DNA of 64,000 bases, from NCBI GenBank assembly GCA_032718475.1, contig JAUCBJ010008829.1:1-64000 (forward strand), read 5' to 3'. Shown piece after piece: positions 19,863-30,392 of this stretch; position 1 is the stretch's first letter, and every line of letters starts with the position of its first letter. The stretch comes from Nemertoderma westbladi. Taxonomy: Eukaryota > Xenacoelomorpha > Nemertodermatida > Nemertodermatidae. Under the pieces are notes generated by a model that did no database searches, was not told the DNA's origin, and worked only from the letters and a program-made list of their open reading frames with translations. The position numbers were made by a program, and so were the translations under genes.

Positions 19863-20249
19863 ATGATGGAATTAATAGAAGATGACCTTGGTATTAGAGA
19901 GCGATATACCCTACCTTTACAAGCGTTTGTGGATAGCTTGATACGCGGTGAAGCCGATCCGACTATTACGGAGGACGATGGTCGTTATATCGAACCGCCG
20001 AGGTCCCAGGAACAACTTACGCGTGAATTGGACTATAGAAAATTCACTGCTCGCTATACGAATCGTAATGGTACATATATGGAATTCTTAACTACCGGCC
20101 ATCCTACCGATCTACATGATACGGGCGATGTAGACACCAAAATGGAAATGGGTTTATTTAAATATCATACCCAGCGGAGTCGTAACGATAAACCGAGAAT
20201 GGAACACGAGAATTCTATTCGTAAATCGACTCGAAAGAAAAGACGTTAA
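19863..20249 (+). CDS. Accessory ORF of BEL1, 128 residues
   Basis: It starts at ATGATG and ends in a basic tail RKSTRKKRR resembling a nuclear or nucleic-acid-binding signal. The first 90 residues align with copy A (352-657), with silent changes outnumbering expectation. It lies 3' of the pol position, preceded by the RNA fold at 19678-19818. No transmembrane segment or signal peptide is visible, so an envelope is unlikely. A small regulatory or RNA-binding protein is possible but unproven. An ORF in the matching place of copy A ends early. Confidence 0.6.
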   Translation: MMELIEDDLGIRERYTLPLQAFVDSLIRGEADPTITEDDGRYIEPPRSQEQLTRELDYRKFTARYTNRNGTYMEFLTTGHPTDLHDTGDVDTKMEMGLFKYHTQRSRNDKPRMEHENSIRKSTRKKRR

Positions 20250-21021
20250 AGAAGCTGATAAACGCGGTAACTCCAACGTATATTTGGAATTCTTGAGAGA
20301 AGCATTGTAACACCAAATAAATATCACCCGTTTCCTCTACAAGGCGTGCGTCTTTGGTATTATTACGATGAATGCCCAAGACCCAACCAACAAACGGAAA
20401 GACATAAACATCCACGGAGACGTTGCGCTAAACACAGTTTTACGCGTTATACTTACGGGAGTTTCGAGCGAAACCTGTTCGACGTATCACCTACGATCGC
20501 TCGTCTCGAACGATCACTAAATAAACCCATGATCTGAGTTCCGGAATACTCGGTCAGACCTCCTCATTCCCTAGTGAGATCTCAGACTCTTGATCCTATT
20601 AGTATGACGGATCCTCCCGAGCTGTATTCACTGTTCAAAGATCTAGTGTTACCCTAACAATTAATCGGTAACACTCCAGCAGTAAGCTCTAGCTAGTCAC
20701 CAATCTTACCTAGCCGTATTGGGACGCGGACACCTAATATCGCCATTAAACCATGTAGTCACCCAGTTTAACGCAATACAACCCTTCATCAAGGTGGAGG
20801 AGAGCGTTGTACGAAACGAGTTAAACTCTGTTCTACAAAGATCAGAAAGGAAACCTGCGTTTGTTCAGATAAACGTAAGTTGTAACAGCAAGTCCAAGCA
20901 ATAAACGAATTGGCTCTATCCTAGTTCGATTGGGAAATCCAGAATCTCTAAGACGATATCGAGCTTGGACGACTCTATTCTCGGTGAGAGTTTTGGACGA
21001 ACGTGTCCAACAATGAGTGGA

Positions 21022-21223
21022 GGAAAATCAGCTTGAGGAGAAGCATATCGAAACGGCGGATACACCGACCATAATCCCACGCCTTCTGATGCAATCATAT
21101 TGCACCCTTCACCCAGGAGTTATAGCCCTCCTTGTAAAGTGGCTCGCCCCAAAGAGAAAAAGACTCTTGCTAGCTTTAAAAAACTGCGTAAACGCCGTCC
21201 GCGCAAGAAAGACTAACTGTTTA
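21022..21223 (+). other. Second conserved open segment in BEL 3' internal region, BEL1
   Basis: Counterpart of 1473-1695. The frame with the basic tail (FKKLRKRRPRKKD) ends at the same stop. An early TGA interrupts it, while the alternative frame EENQLEEKHIETADTP stays open. Confidence 0.35.
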
Positions 21224-21294
21224 GAGTATTTTCGTATTTTAGAAACTGTGATTTTGTATATTTTATAGACTTAAATCCCATTTTCTGGGAGCGG

Positions 21295-22530
21295 TGTAAA
21301 AGCTTTTGTGGGATAACTGATTCGTTTGCTTTGCTAACCAGTTTCCCCCAAGGCGCTGGAATACTCTAAAAGGGATCTCTGGCTCGAATATTGCAAGCTA
21401 CCGGCTGATTGGCTGATTTGCTGTACGAAGGTATCTGGGCTATGTTCGATCGGCCAACCAGGGTTGTAACCATGGGATATGCAACCAGGGCAACCGAGCT
21501 GAGTGATTCATTTTGTATGATGGCCAAGGGCTGCAAACTCCCTGATAGTTAGGCATTTAGACATTCGTGGAACCTGTGGAATCTGGTGTTCTGCCAATAA
21601 TAGCGATCCCTCTCTGTGTTGAAGAATACCTGTAACAGCACACAGAGTCAGAGTGTGTTTGTTGTTGTTCCCATTTACGCCAGAACATCGGCTTTTGGAA
21701 TAACTCAAGTTTCAGACTTTTAGTAAAACATTAGTAGGCTTAAATTATAGAAAGTATAACTGTTACCTCGTCTAACTTAACTCGTCCAACCTACACATCG
21801 CCGTACCTAATCAATCGGCTTAACGGCACATGCCATACTTATTTACTTACTAATCATATTGTTTGTACTGCTATTTACCGTCAGTTATTAATTATATTGT
21901 TTTGTTGATGGAATATCATTATTTGGAGAATATTGATAAATCACCCAAATTTCCCAATTTTCTTGATACACTACAGGTTAGAGAGACAGGCTTCATATAA
22001 CAATTGCGATTTATATCAATGTGGTGTGTAGTGAATCTAATGCTATTTGGTAGACACTACATGAGTCAATTGCTGTTCTCTTTATGTGTGATCAAATTTA
22101 TTGACGGTCGGCAGAATAGTGTGCATGATTGTGACTGGTAACAAAGCATTTCCTAAAGAATGCGCCTTATACTTTAATCATAAGCCTTATCGTTGCGTTT
22201 AGTATAAGTCCTAGCTCTGTTTAAATAGATAGAGCGCCACGTCCTAAAGGAACTGTTAATATTTCCCGAAAGTGAATAATATCTGTCAGAGATCATATAT
22301 TAAGGATCAATCGAATAATACAGTAGGCTTTCACTGCAATAAAAATCTAAGCATCCGAATTCAGCCTCCCGGGTATATCCAGCGGGTGAATGGTCGCGCA
22401 TGGGCTGGCTTCGGCTAATGTTTTGTTTATTAGTATAAAATATTGTCGTATGCTAAAAGTCTATTAATCAACTAAAAGACATATAAATTTTGGCAGGTTA
22501 AACTGCTAAAGGTCTTCAAAAGCGCGAACA
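21295..22530 (+). repeat. 3' LTR of BEL1
   Basis: LTR of 1236 bp, nearly identical to 10281-11515. The differences seen are single substitutions plus one small indel near the gttaatatttcccg block. It is preceded by gggagcgg (likely polypurine tract) and followed by the target duplication tcccc. Confidence 0.92.
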
Positions 22531-23336
22531 TCCCCAGAAGCCACAAACTGGGGGACCGCACTGGAAATACTACTAGGATCGGCATGCTACATTGCAGCTG
22601 CATTTTTAAGAATGCTCAATGCCGGCTTGTCGACAAAATTGCGCCGCCACAACTCCCTATCACCCATGACATTTGCTAGATCATCCGCATCTTCAAGGCC
22701 AGTGACCTTTAAGATGCGTCTCAAGAAAGTCATAGGCTGTCCACCATGCTTATTCACCCTATGAGGCTGCCAGAGTACAAGATTATGCCCTGGCTGGTCC
22801 TCACGGCGAAAGCAATGTCCTGCAAAGCGGAGACGATGTTGTTCTATTGTCAAGCTTGAGGGAACCAACAAGACACCTCCAATGTTATATATTGTCTGGT
22901 TAGAGATGTGTGCATTGTACTTGACACAATGAACCCGCGTAGCATTATTGTGAAAGTGCCATCCAGAGATTTGGTGTCCTCAGCAGTTAGAGCCCAGCAT
23001 GGACTCCCATAGAGGAGTACTGGAACTACTGCTGCTCTAAATAATCGGACCTTAAGTTTCCGATTAATTCTCGGTGACTTCCAAATCCTGAAAGCCTATT
23101 CAAGGCTGCCCATGCATTTCCCTTACGTATTCGAAGGTCCTCACCTGACTTCCGGAGCTATGATCGCAGGTAACAGAAGTCGTCCACATGCTCAAGCATA
23201 CCATCCTTTGAGCTTATGCTCATCCAATCAGAGACTTGCATAGGACTTTCAAAGTTAACTGTCAAAATGTTGGTCTTTCTGGAGTTAATAAAAAGACCAA
23301 CACTAGAAGCAGTATGTTCTAATGAGCTGAGGAGCC

Positions 23337-24183
23337 TGTAAAAGCTTATGCGGACATAACAAGTCATTTTTACGCAATGCGCAGAACACTCTAAAATAGC
23401 CCCAAAATTATTCAACTACGCATCGGAAAGGAATTAGAACCAGGATGACGAAATCTGTCAGATGATTCTCTGGGTACGTGGAGGTTTCTTTGTTCCTCCG
23501 CACTACCTTTCACCGCACTATTTTATTTCTGTTTTATATAATATTAATTGTTGTTATATTAATGGATGTTGATGTTATATTTGGAGAATACCAATAAATA
23601 ATCATAAACCCCTCAATCTTCTTGATTACTGAGGTAAGAGGAAACGAGTCTACCGGTAGCAACTGCGACTTAAATTATAGTGGTTTTGTGTAAATTAAAT
23701 GCTATTTCAAAATCCCTACGTGTGTCAGTTGAAATCCTCCTTATGTATGATCAAATTCAGTGACGGTCGGCAAATTAGAGCGAAGTAGTGTAAAGTAGTG
23801 TGAAGTAGTGTAAAGTCGTGTGAAGGTTAATAAAGCATCTCCTAAAGAATGCGCTATTTACGAAACTCTGTGGCCATCTAGTTGTAATTAGTATAAGTCA
23901 TAACTCTGTTTTTATACTTAAAGCGCCACGTCCTAAAGGAACTGTTAATATTTCCCCGAAAGTGAATATAGTTGTCAGAAATTATATAGTAGCGATCAAT
24001 CGAATAATACAGTAGGTCTACACTGCAATACTTCCCAAGGAGTCCGAATCCAGTCTCCCACACCGTGGGTCATACGCCGCGCACGGACTGGCTTCGGCAG
24101 ATGTGGGGCGAGCCACGAAGTTGGCGGAGCCTTAGCGAATTGACACTGTTAGGGGGTGGGTCAATTTATGCAAATAGTTGTCG

Positions 24184-24215
<32 letters not shown>

Positions 24216-24708
24216 GTCGTCGTCGTTACGATTTTGACATGCTAATAACTTTGTCGGATTTAAAGCTGCCAAGTTGAAAATTTGTAGGTATCAATATGAG
24301 CAAAAGTTGAGATTTTTGAGAGACTTTCAGACACCATCAGTGCAATGGTCTCCCGCTAGAGGGCCACATGTCTAAACATTAAATGCCCTCCCATTTCTTT
24401 GCTTTTAATCCGTTTAAGCTGAAACTTGGCAGATATGTATTAGACCATTAGCTGTGACTTTCAAAGGAGGCGAATCCATCTGCAGTTCTCCAGTCTGCCG
24501 CTAGAGGGCCAACGTGACTATTTGCATAAATTGACCTACCCCCTAACAGTGTCAATTCGCTAAGGCTCTGCCAACTTCGTGCTGCGCGAAGTCCCCACTT
24601 CGTGTAACTTCAGTACACCAGGTAATTGGTAAAGGCTAAAGTCGATTTATAAACAAAAGGACAATTAAAATTGGCAGGTAAACTGCTAAAGATCTGAAAG
24701 CGCGAACA
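23337..24708 (+). repeat. Solo LTR of the BEL family inside LINE copy C
   Basis: It begins TGTAAAAGC, ends GCGCGAACA and is flanked by the 5-bp duplication gagcc (23332-23336 and 24709-24713). The gcgccacgtcctaaagg block and the 3' end module are present. A 496-bp DNA transposon at 24103-24598 interrupts it. Its poly(A) signal position reads aatact. The fold next to it is CCAGTC (24050-24055) with GACTGG (24086-24091), enclosing CCCAC (24057-24061) with GTGGG (24065-24069). Confidence 0.9.
24103..24598 (+). mobile_element. Non-autonomous DNA transposon, copy 2 (short)
   Basis: Long terminal inverted repeats of about 80 bp contain gaattgacactgttaggggg and tcaatttatgcaaatag. They end GTGGGGCGAGCCACGAAG on the left and, on the opposite strand, GTGGGGACTTCGCGCAGCACG on the right. 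The interior has a GTC trinucleotide array (24178-24226) and the block ctgcagttctccagtctgcc. It is the reverse complement of much of 45590-46365 in copy 3. Confidence 0.8.
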
Positions 24709-27556
24709 GAGCCGTTGGGCTCCCTCTAGGGATTCTGAGAGTACTCCTAAGTCATCAGCAAAGTCTAGATCAATTAGGTACTTGGCAGGATTTCCTCGAC
24801 TTCTGGAGCCAGTAGGAAGAGTTATCATCACCCCATCATCATTATGATGATCTAAGGACATGCGTAGAACATAGTCAACCACAATAATGAACAAGAATGG
24901 TGCAAGTGTGACTGGAAATAAGTTGTCAGACTTTGTGCGTAATCCCTGGCCTAATAGCAGAAGAAAATTTATTTTACTTTTACTTTCCTTTATCTAAAAG
25001 TTGGTTCAAGCCCAGTGTGAGGGGTGGGCGCTACTCCTATCTGCTTCCCGAAGGTAGAGGTGGGCGCTACTCCTATTGCTTCCCGAGGGTAGGAGTGGGT
25101 GCTACTCCTATCTGCTAACCGAAGGAAGGGGTGGGCGCTACTCCTATCTGCTTCCCGAGGGTAGGGGTGGACGCTATTCCTATCTGCTACTCGAAGGAAA
25201 AGGTGGGCGCTACTCCTATCTGCTTCCCGAAGGTAGAGTTTGGCGGTATTCATATCTGCTACCCGAAGGTACGGGTGGGGCGCTACTCCTATCTGCTCCC
25301 CGAGGGTAGGGGTGGGAGCTACTCCTATCTGCTTCCCGAAGGTAGGGGTGGGCGCTACTCATATCTGCTATCCGAAGGAAGGGATGGGCGCTACTCCTAT
25401 CTGCTTCCCGAGGGTAGGGGTGGGCGCTATTCCTATCTGCTATCCGAAGGAAGGGGTGGGCGCTACTCCTATCTGTTTCCCGAGGGTAGGGGTGGGCGCT
25501 ACTCCTATCTGCTTCCCGGGGGTAGGGGTGGGCGCTATTCCTATTGCTTCCCTAGGGTAGGGGTGGGCGCTACTCCTATCTGCTAACCGAAGGAAGGGGT
25601 GGGTGCTACTCCTATCTGCTTCCCGAGGGTAGGGGTGGGCGCTACTCATATCTGCTACCCGAAGGTAGGGGTGGGCGCTACTCCTATCTGCTACCCGAAG
25701 ATATGGGTGGGCGCTACTCCTATCTGCTTCCAGAGGGTAGGGTTGGCGCTACTCCTATTGCGTTCCGAGGGTAGGGGTGGGCGCTACTCATATCTGCTAA
25801 CCGTAGGAAGGGGTGGGCACCATTCCTATCTGCTTCCCGAGGGTAGGGGAGGGTGCTACTCCTATCTGCTACCTGAAGGTAGGGATGGGCGCTACTCCTA
25901 TCTGCTACCCGAAGGTAGGGGTGGGCGCTACTCCTATCTGCTACCCGAAGGTAGGGGTGGGCGCTACTCCTATCTGCTACCCGGATGTAGGGGTGGGTAT
26001 TACTCCTATCTGCTACCCGAGGGTAGGGGTGGGCGCTACTCCTATCTGCTACCCGAAGGTAGGGGTGGCCGCTACTCCTATCTGCTACCCGAAGGTAGGG
26101 GTGGGCGCTACTCCTATCTGCAACCCGAAGGTAGGGGTGGGCGCTACTCCTATCTGCTACCCGAGGGTACGGATGAGCGCTTCTCCTATCTGCAACCCGA
26201 AGGTAGGGGTGGGCGCTACTCCTATCTGCTACCCGAAGGTAGGGGTGGGCGCTACACCTATCTGCTACCCGAAGGTATGGGTGGGCGCTACTCCTATCTA
26301 ATACCCGAAGGTATATAGTTTGGCGCTTCTCCTATCTGCTACCCGAAGGTAGGCGTGGGCGCTACTCCTATCTGCTACCAGAAGGTAGGGTTGGGCGCTA
26401 CTCCTATCTGCTACCCGAAGGTAGGGGTGGGCGCTACACCTATCTGCTACCCGAAGGTAGGGGTGGGCGCTACTCTATCTGCTACCCGAGGGTAGGTGTG
26501 GGCGCTACTCCTATCTGCTACCCGAAGGTAGGGGTGGGCGCTACACCTATCTGCTACCCGAAGGTATGGGTGGGCGCTACTCCTATCTGCTACCCGAAGG
26601 TATGGGTGGGCGCTACTCCTATCTGATACCCAAAGGAGGGGTGGGCGCTACTCTATCTGCTACCCGAGGGTAGGTGTGGGCGCTACTCCTATCTGCTACC
26701 CGAAGGTAGGGGTGGGCGCTACTCCTATCTGCTACCCAAAAATAGGGGTGGGCGCTACTCCTATCTGCTACCCGAAGTTAGGGGTGGGCGCTACTCCTAT
26801 TTGCTACCCGAATGTAGGGGTGGGCGCTACTCCTATCTGCAACCCGAAGGTAGGGGTGGGCGCTACTCCTATCTGCTACCCTAAGGTAGGGGTGGGCGCT
26901 ACTCCTATTTGCTACCCGAATGTAGGGGTGAGCGCTACTCCTATTTGCTACCCGAATGTAGGGGTGGGTGCTACTCCTATCTGCAACCCGAAGGTAGGGG
27001 TGGGCGCTACTCCTATCTGCTACCCTAAGGTAGGGGTGGGCGCTACTCCTATTTGCTACCTGAATGTAGGGGTGGACGCTACTCCTATCGCTATCCGAAG
27101 GAAGGGGTGGGTGCTACTCCTATCTGCTACCCGAAGGTAGGGGTGGGCGCTACTCCTATCTGCTACCCGAAGGTATGGGTGAGCGCTACTCCTATCTGAT
27201 ACCCGAAGGAGGGGTGGGCGGTACTCCGATCTAATACCCGAAGATATATAGTTTGGCGCTTCTCCTATCTGCTACCCGAAGGTAGGGGTGGGCGCTACTC
27301 CTATTTGCTACCCGAATGTAGGGGTGGGCGCTACTCCTATCTGCAACCCGAAGGTAGGGGTGGGCGCTACTCCTATCTGCTACCCTAAGGTAGGGGTGGG
27401 CGCTACTCCTATTTGCTACCCGAATGTAGGGGTGGGCGCTACTCCTATTTGCTACCCGAATGTAGGGGTGGGCGCTACTCCTATCTGCAACCCGAAGGTA
27501 GGGGTGGGCGCTACTCCTATCTGCTACCCTAAGGTAGGGGTGGGCGCTACTCCTAT

Positions 27557-29965
27557 TTGCTACCCGAATGTAGGGGTGGACGCTACTCCTATCGCTATCC
27601 GAAGGAAGGGGTGGGTGCTACTCCTATCTGCTACCCGAAGGTAGGGGTGGGCGCTACTCCTATCGGCTACCCGAATGTAGGGGTGGGCGCTACTCCTATT
27701 TGCTACCCGAATGTAGGGGTGGGCGCTACTCCTATCTGCAACCCGAAGGTAGGGGTGGGCGCTACTCCTATCTGCTACCCTAAGATAGGGGTGGGCGCTA
27801 CTCCTATTTGCTACCCGAATGTAGGGGTGGACGCTACTCCTATCGCTATCCGAAGGAAGGGGTGGGTGCTACTCCTATCTGCTACCCGAAGGTAGGGGTG
27901 GGCGCTACTCCTATCTGCTACCCGAATGTAGGGGTGGACGCTACTCCTATCTGCTATCCGAAGGAAGGGGTGGGTGCTACTCCTATCTGCTACCCGAAGG
28001 TAGGGGTGGGCGCTACTCCTTTCTGCTACCCGAAGGTAGGGGTGGGCGCTACTCCTATCTGATACCCGAAGGAGGGGTGGACGCTACTCCTATCTGCTAC
28101 CCGAAGGTAGGGGTGGGCGCTACTCCTATCTGCTACCCGAAGGTAGGGGTGGGCGCTACTCCTATCTGCTACCCGAAGGTAGGGGTGGGCGCTACTCCTA
28201 TCTGATACCCGAAGGAGGGGTGGGCGGTACTCCTATCTGCTACCCGAAGGTATGGGTGGGCGCTACTCCTATCTGCTACCCGAAGGTATGGGTGGGCGCT
28301 ACTCCTATCTGATACCCGAAGGAGGGGTGGGCGGTACTCCTATCTAATACCCGAAGGTATATAGTTTGGCGCTTCTCCTATCTGCTACCCGAAGGTAGGG
28401 GTGGGCGCTACTCCTATCTGCTACCCGAAAATAGGGGTGGGCGCTACTCCTATCTGCTACCCGAAGTTAGGGGTGGGTGCAACTCGTATATCTGCTACCC
28501 ACAGATAGGGGTGGGTGTTACTCCTATCTGCTACCCGAAGGTACGGATGAGCGCTACTCCTATCTGCTACCCGAAGGTAGGGGTGGGCGCTACTCCTATC
28601 TGCTTCCCGAGGGTAGGGGTGGACGCTACTCCTATCTGCTACCCGAAGGTAGGGGTGGCGCTACTTCTATCTGCTTCCCGAGGGTAGGGGTGGACGCTAC
28701 TCCTATCTGCTACCCGAAGGTAGGGGTGGGCGCTACTCCTATCGGCTACCCGAATGTAGGGGTGGGCGCTACTCCTATTTGCTACCCGAATGTAGGGGTG
28801 GGCGCTACTCCTATCTGCAACCCGAAGGTAGGGGTGGGCGCTACTCCTATCTGCTACCCTAAGGTAGGGGTGGGCGCTACTCCTATTTGCTACCCGAATG
28901 TAGGGGTGGACGCTACTCCTATCGCTATCCGAAGGAAGGGGTGGGTGCTACTCCTATCTGCTACCCGAAGGTAGGGGTGGGCGCTACTCCTATCTGCTAC
29001 CCGAATGTAGGGGTGGACGCTACCCCTATCTGCTATCCGAAGGAAGGGGTGGGTGCTACTCCTATCTGCTACCCGAAGGTAGGGGAGGGCGCTACTCCTT
29101 TCTGCTACCCGAAGGTAGGGGTGGGCGCTACTCCTATCTGATACCCGAAGGAGGGGTGGACGCTACTCCTATCTGCTACCCGAAGGTAGGGGTGGGCGCT
29201 ACTCCTATCTGCTACCCGAAGGTAGGGGTGGGCGCTACTCCTATCTGCTACCCGAAGGTAGGGGTGGGCGCTACTCCTATCTGATATCCGAAGGAGGGGT
29301 GGGCGGTACTCCTATCTGCTACCCGAAGGTATGGGTGGGCGCTACTCCTATCTGCTACCCGAAGGTATGGGTGGGCGCTACTCCTATCTGATACCCGAAG
29401 GAGGGGTGGGCGGTACTCCTATCTAATACCCGAAGGTATATAGTTTGGCGCTTCTCCTATCTGCTACCCGAAGGTAGGGGTGGGCGCTACTCCTATCTGC
29501 TACCCGAAAATAGGGGTGGGCGCTACTCCTATCTGCTACCCGAAGTTAGGGGTGGGTGCAACTCGTATATCTGCTACCCACAGATAGGGGTGGGTGTTAC
29601 TCCTATCTGCTACCCGAAGGTACGGATGAGCGCTACTCCTATCTGCTACCCGAAGGTAGGGGTGGGCGCTACTCCTATCTGCTTCCCGAGGGTAGGGGTG
29701 GACGCTACTCCTATCTGCTACCCGAAGGTAGGGGTGGCGCTACTTCTATCTGCTTCCCGAGGGTAGGGGTGGACGCTACTCCTATCTGCTACCCGAAGGT
29801 AGGGGTGGGCGCTACTACTATCTGCTTCCCGAGGGTAGGGTTGGATGCTACACCTATCTGCTACCCGAAGGTAGGGGTGGGCGCTACTCCTATCTGCTAC
29901 CCGATGGTAGCGGTGGTCGCTACTCCTATCTGCTACCCGAAGGTAGGGGTGGGCGCTACTCCTCT
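27557..29965. repeat. Higher-order repeat, period about 1079 bp, within the minisatellite
   Basis: Two consecutive nearly identical blocks are offset by 1079 bp: landmarks at 27808 and 28887, and at 28477 and 29556. A smaller 251-bp period precedes them (27557 to 27808). Confidence 0.85.
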
Positions 29966-30392
29966 CTAATACCCGAAGGTATAGAGTTTGGCGCTTCTCC
30001 TATCTGCTACCCGAAGAGAGGGGTGGGCGCTACTCCTATCTGATACCCGAAGGTAGGGGTGGGCGCTACTCCTCTCTAATACCCGAAGGTATAGAGTTTG
30101 GCGCTACTCCTATCTGCTACCCGAAGAGAGGGGTGGGCGCTACTCCTATCTGCTTCCCGAGGGTAGGAGTGGGCGCTACCATGACCTACTATAACACCTA
30201 AGGTGCTACTAAGGTGGTACTACCCGAAGGTACGGGTGGTGAGCTACTCCTATATGCTTCCCGAGGGTAGGGGTGGGCGCTACCATAACCTACTATAACA
30301 CCTAAGGTGCTACTAAGGTGGTACTACCCGAAGGTACGGGTGGAGAGCTACTCCTATCTGCTTCCCGAGGGTAGGGGTGGCGCTACTCCTAT

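Larger units (their letters stand above)
10281..22530 (+). mobile_element. BEL1: complete BEL/Pao-type LTR element lacking RT and integrase
   Basis: This 12,250-bp element is flanked by a 5-bp target duplication tcccc (10276-10280 and 22531-22535). The LTRs are 1235 and 1236 bp with TG...CA ends and differ at only about six positions by eye. The internal region has a 2-kb leader with a tandem duplication and ORF1 (13547-15235). ORF2 (to 18205) follows in the same frame after one TAG. Then come an AT-rich stretch, a structured RNA and an accessory ORF. ORF2 has the DUF1759 gag-type region, zinc knuckles and an aspartic protease. It then passes directly into sequence that normally follows RNase H; RT, RNase H and integrase are absent. 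Near-identical LTRs imply recent movement, so the missing enzymes were presumably supplied in trans. Confidence 0.9.
22570..24910 (-). mobile_element. RTE-like LINE copy C, 5'-truncated, interrupted
   Basis: The minus-strand LINE fragment is flanked by a 10-bp duplication actggaaata (22560-22569 and 24911-24920). Its 3' end (left) has the cta/tag trinucleotide tail shared with copies A and B. Encoded pieces are the C-terminal region (FAGHCFRREDQP, MTFLRRILK) and the RT region with FADDLGVLSESLEGAQRL. Frameshifts and stops break the ORF. It is split at 23337-24708 by a solo LTR. Confidence 0.88.
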
